Origin: Conidiobolus incongruus B7586
Taxonomy: Eukaryota; Entomophthoromycota; Entomophthoromycetes; Entomophthorales; Conidiobolaceae
Length of the DNA stretch: 36,870 nucleotides
Assembly (NCBI GenBank): GCA_000697335.1
Contig: JNEM01006355.1
Location: 1-36,870, forward strand
Direction of reading: 5' to 3'
Shown here piece by piece: positions 13,501 to 25,100 of this stretch. Position 1 is the stretch's first letter. Every line of letters starts with the position of its first letter. Made by a program: the position numbers and the translations under genes. The notes beneath the pieces are model-generated. The model ran no database searches and was not told the origin of the DNA. It worked only from the letters and a program-made list of their open reading frames with translations.

Positions 13501-14720
13501 ATGGAATTGGTGGGGTGCAAAGAATCTCGATTTTTCTTAATTAACGAGACGAATACAATGATAAATGTAATAAACTCTTCCTGTTTGTGTCCTATAAAGC
13601 CTTTCAGTTATGATAAATTTGTCTCGGCCAGCAGCTCGCTTCAGAATACGCCTTGGATTTTGAATAAATCTCGCCAGCTTCGTAATCCGGTTCTCATTGA
13701 GAATGGTTGGCAATCTAGGTTTTTTAGTTTGAATGTAATCCGCTTTGAATGGTTGATCTTAACGCGTAAATAGTTTCAAGCGGGTGCTCTGACGATATTT
13801 AGGGCAATCATCCACATTATGGTACATATCCAGATGGCTATCATTGTGATGGACGATAATGTTCACGAACCTTTGAACGCACCGAACTGAAAGCCTGTAA
13901 TACGGCGTAGTAGTTTAGTACAATCATTTTGATAAATAATGAAAAAAAATTGCTGTCAAGCATAGTGTGTAAAAAGCCAAACTGCTCAAGAAATGACTCT
14001 TATAACCGTTTATTGGAAAGAGGTCATTCTGTTTCATCATTTTCAAATATTTAGGCCTGAAAGACTTCAGTGTTCATCAAATATTCGTGTTACAATTGTC
14101 AAACAAACTCGAAGTATGGGGGTACGTTCGCATGCAAACATGTCACAAGAGCTCAACTGCACCAAGGTTTTGTACACTTGCCAAAGAATCAAGATACCAG
14201 CTTGGGCTCCGACATAGCCCAATACTATCTTCTAAACGGTTTCGGAGTAGATCCACATCAGTTCCAAAAACCTTAGATGTTGTGCCCAACATGGCTTATC
14301 ACCTTTCTCCCCATTATAGATAAAGCATTCGCACACTCTGCACTTAGGACCTGAGGCTCTTCGGTCTGTTGTAATCATTCATGTCTACTGGAATCATTGT
14401 CACATTACAAAGTGTTACCCCATATCAGCAGGCTGGGCGCAATTATATGGATTGACCAAATTGTTGGGATGTTTCTTTGGATAGCGCTTCCCATTTGGAC
14501 AGTATTTCATCCTCTCAGCGCAAGCTGGCTTTATCTTTGATGATCATTGATCAATGTTGTTGACAAATAGATTGGAAAAATCAAATTATGAAGTACAAGT
14601 AGCGGATACGTTACCATCCAAATCGAAATGATTTACTACCATGATATTAGAATATTTTGATGGCGATGAGTTTTCAGTTTCCTTAGTGTAATACAGTCTT
14701 ACTTTGTAAAAGTGATAACA
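10599..14720 (-). pseudogene. P5-type (probably P5B, ATP13A/Ypk9-like) ATPase pseudogene (left copy)
   Basis: Remains of a P5 ATPase, a family of endolysosomal or ER pumps (P5B members move polyamines). Spread over several frames on this strand are a Cys-rich N-terminal part, a segment ending SRFFAPHQFHLG, and an actuator domain with ENSLTGEPLPIKK. After these come the membrane motif INPILPVA and the phosphorylation region (DETKTLTKD, 12529-12543). The nucleotide-binding part has HVFVKGSFKSPKELC, the hinge TIMVTGDIALTG and a CGNGGNDCGAL loop. Last come C-terminal membrane segments with HACNEFDASAV and GDNYESQLGAF. At least four frame changes and several stops interrupt it, and the key DKTGT is altered. 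It is far richer in GC than the flanks. The outer limits are set by where coding-like sequence and GC content fade. Confidence 0.88.
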
Positions 14721-15822
14721 AATAAAATAATAGAAATTAACATAAAATATAAACCCAAATTATTAATACTATACATATTATAAATTATCTAGATTCCCAA
14801 CCATTCTTCCCTTTCAACTTATATTCATATTTACAAGAGCACTTTATTGTGATAATAAAGTCAAATCAAGTGTTCCCAAACAATATAACTGATTTCACAT
14901 TATAATTTTAAAGAACCAAATTTCATTATATGCTTAATTTTTTTCAACTCAAAATTCAGTCATTAGACACCGTAATTGCCGGTTTATATTTGAAAATTTT
15001 CACCTAAGTTATATTAACAAATATTAATTTAAATTATGAAGCAAATATTCATTTCTAATACCCAAACTTTGAATGAGGTTGAAAAAACAGGAAACAGGTA
15101 TACATGAGGGATTGCGAATGATTTGTGATATATTGACATTGAGCTGATATTCCGCGTAATTTTTAATTGACAATTATTTAATCAGTTAATTTTGATGATT
15201 TTTATATTTTTAATATTTGATTAATATAATTTATAAACAATTAGCAAAATTTTTTAAAAAATATACTAGATATATTGATTAAAATAAATATATTAGAATT
15301 AATTTGAAATTTTTTGTTAATTCATACAAATGATTTTTAAAATGCTATTTAATTGAATTATTGTTCTTATATTATATTATATTATTGATTATAGAAAATT
15401 AAAATTGCACAATTTTATAAAAGAATAATTTTAAATTTTTTTCATATTTTTATTTGAGTAAAAATATTAATATTAAAAAAGTTAATTTGTAAATTTTTGA
15501 AATTAATAATTTCAATTTTAAAACTTTTTTAGTTTGAGTAAATAATTATTATGTATACAAATTATTTTACATCCAATTTAATATATTATTAATTCTAAAA
15601 TTTACAAATTATATAATAATTATTGAATTGTATTGCAAATTTTATATTTGACAAATTGAAAATTTTTTTGTTAAATTTGAAAAAATTTTACGAATGATTA
15701 TTGATAGAATTAGTAAACTTTTTTAAAATTAAGTGAAAATTGTATATTGCTTTGGTTCTTAAAATATATAGATATAGTTATTCAATGGATATTATTTATT
15801 TTCAAATGAAACAAATGAATGA
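14721..15822. other. AT-rich spacer between apyrase A and ATPase pseudogene
   Basis: Mostly AT-rich. A less AT-rich island at about 15060-15160 reads on the minus strand as a short frame ending near LMYTCFLFFQP and a TAG. It might be a remnant of a first exon or signal-anchor of the ATPase, but I cannot support that as a gene. The apyrase A 3' flank lies next to 15822. Confidence 0.5.
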
Positions 15823-17300
15823 TCATTTATATTTTTTGATGGGATACTCTGAATTTGAAGATTCTCCATTCCTGTCACAGCACTGACCTTTCTCTAGGAG
15901 TTGACCCACTTCGTAAATCATAGCTCCCAAAGTCCATCCAATATCAACGCCATCAACATCATTACTAAAGATCAACTCGCGTTCTATATCAATCCCGTAT
16001 CCCTCCTTCAAAACGTTGACAATGTAAGCGGCATTGAAGCAATAGTTCCAAAAGTCCCAATCGCTTTTGAACTTAGCGTTATTTTTGACATAATCGTCAG
16101 CCCCCAAATTACATTGCTTTTGTGCGGATTCTAACAAGCATTTAAGAGGTTTTTTGCCACTACATTGAAAGAATTTAGCTGTTTCGGAGAATGTTGACAC
16201 AGCATACAAATCCATATTATCTGGAATATCCGAAATGAATTCACCATTGATCGCACATTTGGAAGTGAAGCACTCAGTCTGCTTGTTGAGGAGTTGATAA
16301 GTTTCTGATATACATTGAGTGAAATTACTTTTGCCTACAATTGTCACATTGCGACTGTCAATGGATTGAGTTTCCAAATGGCCTTGAATACTACATGGCG
16401 ATTCTAACTTACTTTCTCCATTAGTCAACTTTTGCAATTTTTGGAAATATCTGTCCTGAGCGTCATTCCTTCCAAATTTCAAATAACTGTGGGTATAAAT
16501 AATTTTTTGAGTGTTGTTTAAATTGATAGGGAAAGCATCTTCAATGGGAATATCATTAGGTTCAAAAGTGATTTGGGTGCTGGAACCCCCCATATCGAGG
16601 AAGCCCTTACTTGCTGCATTTTGGCTGGGATTCGCAAACACGTAAGTCATATAGTTCACAGCTATCCACCCGAACACACCTTCAAATTCCCCAGGGATGA
16701 TTTGGGCTCCGAACTTGGGATCGAATTGGAAACCGGATTTGCCTAATGCTGATTTTGTAGCTTCTAAAATTTTGTTGGCTAATTCCCTAGGAATGGTCCT
16801 CATACCTGCAGTTGCTTTAAGAAATATCGGCGTCTCTCCATGCTTTTGCATCGGGATGAATTGGGCTGCTGCAGTGATCAATTCTTCGAAATACTCGGGA
16901 ATCTCGCTCGGATTGGCATTGGCTAATCCTCCACTTTTTTTAATACTGAATTGTTTCCCCTTGTTAGGACCTTCTCTGTACACTGATGGTTTGATATACG
17001 GTAAGAATTTGCAGTTGGATTTACTGGGCCATTCGTAAATATTTATACGACTAAAAGCCAATTATTATTCCAAATAATCAAAATATGATTTGAAAATTAC
17101 CTTCCAGTACTTCCAGCATCAATTACGATCCCAAAGTTATATTTGTTCATATCATCCATCGCCGATTGCATCGAGTCAGCTATATCTTTATCATCTGAGG
17201 ATCTTGGTATATCGTCATCTCTCCTAACATAGCTTATGGAAGTAACCCAATAATTCCATATATTCAACCATATGAAAAATTTTAAATAATTACAATTCAT
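15823..17300 (-). CDS. Apyrase A, GDA1/CD39-family nucleoside di/triphosphatase
   Basis: Exons are complement(15823..17050, 17101..17300), giving 475 residues; the 50-base intron splits the Ser codon of DAGSTGSR. It should hydrolyse nucleoside tri- or diphosphates, in the secretory lumen or outside the cell. Residues 5-25 form a hydrophobic signal/anchor, and no C-terminal membrane span is seen, suggesting a type II or secreted protein. Apyrase conserved regions are visible: DAGSTGSR (61-68), KATAGMR (145-151), EGVFGWIAVNY (about 190-200), LDMGGSSTQ (218-226) and a C-terminal WNYCFNAAYIV block. Cysteines are frequent in the last 200 residues. From about residue 218 on, the gene is in the left arm and identical to paralog B. 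Before that it is diverged except for the 164-base patch. The ATG was chosen by alignment with B's N-terminus. Confidence 0.92.
16652..16815 (+). repeat. Isolated near-identical patch in apyrase A (conversion tract)
   Basis: This 164-base stretch of apyrase A exon 2 matches 20056-20219 of apyrase B in inverted orientation with a single difference (T16780 against G20091). Diverged sequence flanks it on both sides: 16601-16651 and the bases beyond 16815 differ at many positions. It covers the codons from the KATAGMR motif to just after EGVFGWI. High identity including synonymous sites, bounded by diverged DNA, is the usual mark of gene conversion between paralogs. That interpretation is inferred. 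Confidence 0.85.
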
Positions 17301-19603
17301 ATTGAAATATAAATAATTTATATAATAAAGATCATTAATCTACAACATAAATAACCTTAAAGCAATATTTCAAACTTAAACTAACAAAAAACTGTAACAA
17401 GAGTTCAATATTTTTATTTATAGTAGAAAATAAATTTAAAATTTAATTAACCTGCCTAATTCATATTTTATTATTTTATTAGGCATAAAATTCAAAACAA
17501 ACACCATGATTTTATTCTAATTTAACTTTGGAAGGTAAAGTACGTTGATAATTCTGTAAAAGTTGTTGATTTCAATTTAATTCCTATGATTGGGATCGTC
17601 CCTTTTTTACATCGTTCTCAAATTATCTTGAATATTGGAAGATCTGTTGATACCTATTGAATTTCAAATTAATTTTTGAGATATTATGAATTGGATTAAT
17701 TTTGACATATTATTGGTTTATTGAATCAGAAAATATTTTCAAATTTTGGTATTATTGACAATCACTAAAATTTCAAAGAAATATATCACTACCTCTTTGT
17801 TAGCAAGATCCTACAATTTCATTGACAGTATAAATAAATTTCAAAGGAATATTGATTAATCTGAATTCATTTTATAAAAAATTTAATTTAACAATACTAT
17901 CCTTGATAATACAATTCAATTGATTAATTTTATATGGTCAAACTATATCTTCGAAATTTTAAGTTTTTAAATTCAAGACCTGAATTTTGGAAACTTGCTG
18001 AAACAGGGATAGTATCTGGGAAGTTAACATTCTTAGTTAATTAATTTAATAACCATTTATAGCTTTTTTCTGAAAATTCAAACTTTATAGTTATTCAATC
18101 ATATTGTAGTAATAATGATAATATGATTTTTTTTATAAAAATTCAATAATGTTCGAATTTCAATAAAAATGACTATTTAAATTTCAGTGTTTATGATCTT
18201 TTGTTTAAAATTTCATTATATACTATGAAAAATTCTAAAAATATACTCTCATTAACCAGGAGGAATCCTTAATTATAGTAGATTGTTCTTTAATAATGAT
18301 AAGTAAAAAATTGTGAAAATTGGTAACTTTGAGATTAACATATTGAAAATTTGTTGATTATTCCGAGCTAATTACCTATTCAACTATATGGTGAATCTAA
18401 TTCGCTAAACAAATTCAAATATATTACTATTAAAAGCTACAATTTTAAATTGAAATTATCCTAATTAATGGATATATAATTAATAATCAACGCTTCGAAT
18501 CTAACATATTTATAATGTTAACCCAAATTTTGTAAAAAATGTATTAATTATAATATATTATTTTGAAGATTGATATGTGATTCAAATACCGGATTTGATT
18601 AATTATTCAAAAATCTGAAAAAATTATAATTATAGTAGATATTAACTTGGTATTAATATTAAATATCTCATGATTATTGTGCAAATACTTCAACATCAGT
18701 CATTTTCATATATTTTAAAATTTTCAAATATGATATAATTTAAGAACGTTGTACAAATTTTTAGTCCATTAAGAACATGGAGTTAGTCGGACCTTTGACA
18801 AAAACCTAATAAATGGTTTTTTGTCAAACTAAAATTGTATCCTTTGATATAATAATATATTTCGCTATTGGTACATATTATCCATCTGGCAATAACGTGC
18901 AATTATAGAACTATTCTAGAACTGAATAATATTGTTTATCATTAAAATCGTTCGAAGGATTGATAAAATGTATGGGAATAGGAATGATTTTGTGATTTCA
19001 AGCTCTTTATCAGTATCATACACTTTGGTAACAATATAATTGCTAAAATAATTCAAACATATCAAAATTTGAAATCAAAAGAATGAATATTAAGAAAATA
19101 TTTAGTTCATTGCTGTTATATTCGAATGATATTGATATTGAATTATTCAAAAATTTACCAAGGTTTGACTATATACCTTGTTTATTTGGTATTCATATCG
19201 ATCTATAATCACCAAGCATAAAATATTCAATTTATATATAGAATCTGAAGAGTTAAGACTTAAAAGGATATAATATTGCAATAGTGTTTGTTTACTATAA
19301 TATTGAATTCTTTAAAATCAATATTGTGAAATAATAAATATCAATAACTTAACTAATGCCCATTCAAATAGATAAACCTCAATCAAATTCTTAATACTTG
19401 CTTTTGTTTAAGTCAAATTCAAATCCAAATTTATGAATGTGTACTAAAAACAGTTGATGTGATAATTATTATTAAGTGGATGTAAAACTAAATAGAGTGG
19501 ATACTTGGCAACCGTTACATTTGATTTCGCTTTAACGTAATATGGATATTTAAATACCGAGCTATTTACTTTTACAATAACATTCTTTAAATAGAAATTT
19601 AAT
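17301..19603. other. Shared upstream region of the two divergent apyrases
   Basis: 2.3 kb of unique, non-palindromic AT-rich DNA between two start codons that face away from each other. It must contain both promoters. No coding sequence is convincing; a 65-codon open frame at 19444-19641 overlaps the start of apyrase B on the opposite strand and looks accidental. The one structure that stands out is the hairpin at 18794-18828. Confidence 0.7.
18794..18828. repeat. 13-bp stem hairpin in central spacer
   Basis: TTTGACAAAAACC is followed after 8 bases by GGTTTTTTGTCAAA, its reverse complement with one extra T. TTTTAGT at 18759 and ACTAAAA at 18828 extend the symmetry imperfectly. It could be a small inverted-repeat (MITE-like) remnant or a terminator-like structure. 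Nothing nearby settles which. Confidence 0.7.
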
Positions 19604-21048
19604 ATGTTTTGGAATTCTCTAAAAATTTTGATATGCTTCAATATTTGGAGTTATTGGAGTACTTCTATAAGGTATGTGAGGAGGGATCAAGATGTGGCAG
19701 GGTCCATAGAGGACAAGGATCCAAATAATTTGAATTTTGGTATTATGATCGACGCTGGAAGTACTGGAAGGTAATTTAGAAATCGCATATTAATCATTAA
19801 AAATACTCATTGATTTTTAGTCGTATATATATCTATGAATGGTCATCCAAATCGAGCTGCAATTCGTTACCATATATCATACCCTCCGTTTACAAAGAAG
19901 GCCCTAACAAAGGAAAACAATTCACTATTAGAAAGAGTGGCGGCTTGGCAAAAGTAAATCCATCCAACATCCAAGACTATTTCAAAGATTTGATCACTCC
20001 TGTATTGCAATTCATCCCCGACAGCAAACATAATCAAACTCCTATATTCCTGAAGGCAACTGCAGGTATGAGGACCATTCCTAGGGAATTGGCCAACAAA
20101 ATTTTAGAAGCTACAAAATCAGCATTAGGCAAATCCGGTTTCCAATTCGATCCCAAGTTCGGAGCCCAAATCATCCCTGGGGAATTTGAAGGTGTGTTCG
20201 GGTGGATAGCTGTGAACTACCTCTCCAACATATTTGTCAACCCCAGTCAAAATGCTACGAGTAAAGCCTACCTCGATATGGGGGGTTCCAGCACCCAAAT
20301 CACTTTTGAACCTAATGATATTCCCATTGAAGATGCTTTCCCTATCAATTTAAACAACACTCAAAAAATTATTTATACCCACAGTTATTTGAAATTTGGA
20401 AGGAATGACGCTCAGGACAGATATTTCCAAAAATTGCAAAAGTTGACTAATGGAGAAAGTAAGTTAGAATCGCCATGTAGTATTCAAGGCCATTTGGAAA
20501 CTCAATCCATTGACAGTCGCAATGTGACAATTGTAGGCAAAAGTAATTTCACTCAATGTATATCAGAAACTTATCAACTCCTCAACAAGCAGACTGAGTG
20601 CTTCACTTCCAAATGTGCGATCAATGGTGAATTCATTTCGGATATTCCAGATAATATGGATTTGTATGCTGTGTCAACATTCTCCGAAACAGCTAAATTC
20701 TTTCAATGTAGTGGCAAAAAACCTCTTAAATGCTTGTTAGAATCCGCACAAAAGCAATGTAATTTGGGGGCTGACGATTATGTCAAAAATAACGCTAAGT
20801 TCAAAAGCGATTGGGACTTTTGGAACTATTGCTTCAATGCCGCTTACATTGTCAACGTTTTGAAGGAGGGATACGGGATTGATATAGAACGCGAGTTGAT
20901 CTTTAGTAATGATGTTGATGGCGTTGATATTGGATGGACTTTGGGAGCTATGATTTACGAAGTGGGTCAACTCCTAGAGAAAGGTCAGTGCTGTGACAGG
21001 AATGGAGAATCTTCAAATTCAGAGTATCCCATCAAAAAATATAAATGA
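19604..21048 (+). CDS. Apyrase B, GDA1/CD39-family nucleoside di/triphosphatase
   Basis: Exons are 19604..19770 and 19821..21048, giving 464 residues; the 50-base intron is at exactly the mirror position of the one in A. The N-terminus (MFWNSLKILICFNIW) aligns with A's signal/anchor. The following linker is 11 residues shorter. DAGSTGSR (50-57), KATAGMR (134-140), EGVFGWI (about 179-185) and LDMGGSSTQ (207-215) are all intact, so both paralogs look active. The first exon and most of the first 155 residues of exon 2 differ substantially from A, including many synonymous changes, so the duplication is old. The rest is identical to A at the DNA level. The ATG is the only start that preserves the alignment with A's hydrophobic segment. 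Confidence 0.92.
20056..20219 (-). repeat. Isolated near-identical patch in apyrase B (conversion tract)
   Basis: Partner of 16652-16815 in inverted orientation, with one mismatch in 164 bases. It lies 51 diverged bases inward of the right-arm edge, so it is separate from the long arm. Its third-codon positions are conserved, unlike the coding sequence on either side, so protein-level constraint alone does not explain it. Confidence 0.85.
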
Positions 21049-22150
21049 TCATTCATTTGTTTCATTTGAAAATAAATAATATCCATTGAATAACTATATC
21101 TATATATTTTAAGAACCAAAGCAATATACAATTTTCACTTAATTTTAAAAAAGTTTACTAATTCTATCAATAATCATTCGTAAAATTTTTTCAAATTTAA
21201 CAAAAAAATTTTCAATTTGTCAAATATAAAATTTGCAATACAATTCAATAATTATTATATAATTTGTAAATTTTAGAATTAATAATATATTAAATTGGAT
21301 GTAAAATAATTTGTATACATAATAATTATTTACTCAAACTAAAAAAGTTTTAAAATTGAAATTATTAATTTCAAAAATTTACAAATTAACTTTTTTAATA
21401 TTAATATTTTTACTCAAATAAAAATATGAAAAAAATTTAAAATTATTCTTTTATAAAATTGTGCAATTTTAATTTTCTATAATCAATAATATAATATAAT
21501 ATAAGAACAATAATTCAATTAAATAGCATTTTAAAAATCATTTGTATGAATTAACAAAAAATTTCAAATTAATTCTAATATATTTATTTTAATCAATATA
21601 TCTAGTATATTTTTTAAAAAATTTTGCTAATTGTTTATAAATTATATTAATCAAATATTAAAAATATAAAAATCATCAAAATTAACTGATTAAATAATTG
21701 TCAATTAAAAATTACGCGGAATATCAGCTCAATGTCAATATATCACAAATCATTCGCAATCCCTCATGTATACCTGTTTCCTGTTTTTTCAACCTCATTC
21801 AAAGTTTGGGTATTAGAAATGAATATTTGCTTCATAATTTAAATTAATATTTGTTAATATAACTTAGGTGAAAATTTTCAAATATAAACCGGCAATTACG
21901 GTGTCTAATGACTGAATTTTGAGTTGAAAAAAATTAAGCATATAATGAAATTTGGTTCTTTAAAATTATAATGTGAAATCAGTTATATTGTTTGGGAACA
22001 CTTGATTTGACTTTATTATCACAATAAAGTGCTCTTGTAAATATGAATATAAGTTGAAAGGGAAGAATGGTTGGGAATCTAGATAATTTATAATATGTAT
22101 AGTATTAATAATTTGGGTTTATATTTTATGTTAATTTCTATTATTTTATT
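21049..22150. other. AT-rich spacer between apyrase B and ATPase pseudogene
   Basis: Mirror of 14721-15822, identical where I compared it. It contains the same small GC-richer island (about 21712-21812), with a short frame that ends at a TAG and no recognisable domain. Confidence 0.5.
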
Positions 22151-25100
22151 TGTTATCACTTTTACAAAGTAAGACTGTATTACACTAAGGAAACTGAAAA
22201 CTCATCGCCATCAAAATATTCTAATATCATGGTAGTAAATCATTTCGATTTGGATGGTAACGTATCCGCTACTTGTACTTCATAATTTGATTTTTCCAAT
22301 CTATTTGTCAACAACATTGATCAATGATCATCAAAGATAAAGCCAGCTTGCGCTGAGAGGATGAAATACTGTCCAAATGGGAAGCGCTATCCAAAGAAAC
22401 ATCCCAACAATTTGGTCAATCCATATAATTGCGCCCAGCCTGCTGATATGGGGTAACACTTTGTAATGTGACAATGATTCCAGTAGACATGAATGATTAC
22501 AACAGACCGAAGAGCCTCAGGTCCTAAGTGCAGAGTGTGCGAATGCTTTATCTATAATGGGGAGAAAGGTGATAAGCCATGTTGGGCACAACATCTAAGG
22601 TTTTTGGAACTGATGTGGATCTACTCCGAAACCGTTTAGAAGATAGTATTGGGCTATGTCGGAGCCCAAGCTGGTATCTTGATTCTGTGGCAAGTGTACA
22701 AAACCTTGGTGCAGTTGAGCTCTTGTGACATGTTTGCATGCGAACGTACCCCCATACTTCGAGTTTGTTTGACAATTGTAACACGAATATTTGATGAACA
22801 CTGAAGTCTTTCAGGCCTAAATATTTGAAAATGATGAAACAGAATGACCTCTTTCCAATAAACGGTTATAAGAGTCATTTCTTGAGCAGTTTGGCTTTTT
22901 ACACACTATGCTTGACAGCAATTTTTTTTCATTATTTATCAAAATGATTGTACTAAACTACTACGCCGTATTACAGGCTTTCAGTTCGGTGCGTTCAAAG
23001 GTTCGTGAACATTATCGTCCATCACAATGATAGCCATCTGGATATGTACCATAATGTGGATGATTGCCCTAAATATCGTCAGAGCACCCGCTTGAAACTA
23101 TTTACGCGTTAAGATCAACCATTCAAAGCGGATTACATTCAAACTAAAAAACCTAGATTGCCAACCATTCTCAATGAGAACCGGATTACGAAGCTGGCGA
23201 GATTTATTCAAAATCCAAGGCGTATTCTGAAGCGAGCTGCTGGCCGAGACAAATTTATCATAACCGAAAGGCTTTATAGGACACAAACAGGAAGAGTTTA
23301 TTACATTTATCATTGTATTCGTCTCGTTAATTAAGAAAAATCGAGATTCTTTGCACCCCACCAATTCCATCTCGGCACTGGGTACGAAGATTTCGTACAT
23401 CTTGACAAAGGAATATCAGTTGAGAAAGCGAATCGCCATCTCGAGTCAAATTGCTCCAACCTCATCTCTGTCAATATCGACTCCCTACCAAAGGGATTGG
23501 AACTAGAGCTCACGGGGTTCTTCTACGCCTACAAATTCATTCTCTTAATCATCCTATTCTATTTGGATTAGTACATCATTGCATTCTTAGCAACTGGGAT
23601 GATCATTCCTGTCTTGGTCAAAATCATCACTAAGCAAAGCTCCGAATTTCGAGTGAAAACCATGGCAGAGCAAACCATACATGTCAAAGTCCTGCGGGAT
23701 GGTCGCTGGCTCGAGTGCTGCAAAGATAATCTAGTCTCCCATGACATTATCGGCTTTTTGGACAAAGGAATATTAAGATGTGGCTATGTCCTACTATCCG
23801 GACGTGGCATAGTGGATGAAAATTCCCTGACGGGAGAACCTTTGCCAATTAAGAAGTTTCCGTTGCCGTCGAACCATATCAACTTCGACGCAATTCCACA
23901 TTCAAAAATTGATACTTTGTTTGACAGGACTAAAGACGTTCAGATTGTTCCAGAACCTGGAGAATCTTATTTCAAAACATCGGTCTTGAAGACTTGTAGA
24001 TCAACAGACAAGGGAAGATTGACTTACTTGATTTTTATTCTCAGCCTACTTCCTTCATATTTCACGAAGAGCTCAAAGTTGACAATGTGATATTAGTCCT
24101 TTGAGATTTTTATCTTGTTCGGATTTGGCTTCTGGTTCATGGGTCAAGGACTCCAAATCACTTGGTTCTATAGTATGTTCGCAATTGCTGGTGTCATCAA
24201 CCCCATACTTCCAGTAGCTCCCATCACCGGTCAGAGCGTAGCTGCAAAAAGACTTTGCGTTCGCAGAGTCTTCTGTGTGGGTTATCCTCGTATATTAGTT
24301 GCCCGCAAAGTAGAATTATTTTATTTCGACGAAACCAAAACCCTAACCAAGGACAGATTCGATTTCTTTGGAAGTTAACCTATAGTCCTCATTGGTCAAA
24401 GCGGCAAACTCGGAAAAATCAGATGCGAAGAAATTCTCTCTGGAATATTGGCTCAGCATCGCGAGTTGTCACTTTCTTAAAAGTATCAACTGCATCCTCA
24501 TAGGAAATCCTATTGATAATGAAATCTTTAAATTTATTGATTGGCATCTCGACAATTCTGAGCAGACAAGTTATCTGGGCACAATTAGGTCTAGATCTGG
24601 AAGAGTTGATCAAATCATTCATCGATTCCAGCTCGTACATGCGAGTGCTTCCATGTCTGTGACAGTGCTCGACGCTACCACTGGTCACGCACATGTATTT
24701 GTGAAAGGATCTTTCAAAAGTCCGAAAGAGTTGTGCAAATCATGTATATTTCCAGTGAATTTTGATAAATACAATGTGAATCTGGTAACTCTTTGCTGCT
24801 AAGTTTTAGATTTTGGAAAGGAAGAACTCGGCAAAATTTCAATTGAAAGAGTGAAAGAAACATCAAAAAAATCATCTCAGGTCCTATATTAATCTTATTG
24901 AGTTGATCATTTTTACCAATGTGTTGAAGCCTAATACAAGGGATGCTAAAACTGAGCTCAAGTCGGGAAGCATTCGTACCATAATGGTTACTGGAGACAT
25001 TGCACTAACCGGAGTTTACATCGCCAAGGAATGTGATATGATAAACTACCATATCAAAGTATTTTTGGGTGACGTCAATGAATTCGGAAAAGATATTGAA

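Larger units (their letters stand above)
1..16600 (+). repeat. Left arm of giant inverted repeat
   Basis: This arm is the reverse complement of 20271-36870. Every gene in it, and every stretch of intergenic DNA I compared (for example near 1, 6301, 9481, 12001 and 15061), matches the mirror position 36871-x with no indel. The inner edge lies inside the apyrase gene at the codon just before its LDMGGSST motif (apyrase conserved region 4). I saw only two base differences: A14184 against G22687, and A13606 against C23265. Near-identity over 16.6 kb of AT-rich intergenic DNA means either a very recent duplication, active homogenisation, or an assembly artefact. Confidence 0.97.

Noticed and set aside
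15901-16134. Plus-strand open frame inside apyrase A (mirror 20737-20970)
   Set aside because: Antisense shadow of the conserved apyrase C-terminus.
22548-23765. Several 60-100 codon minus-strand open frames over the ATPase remnant (and their left mirrors)
   Set aside because: They are antisense or out-of-frame readings of decayed, GC-richer coding DNA; no domain is recognisable.
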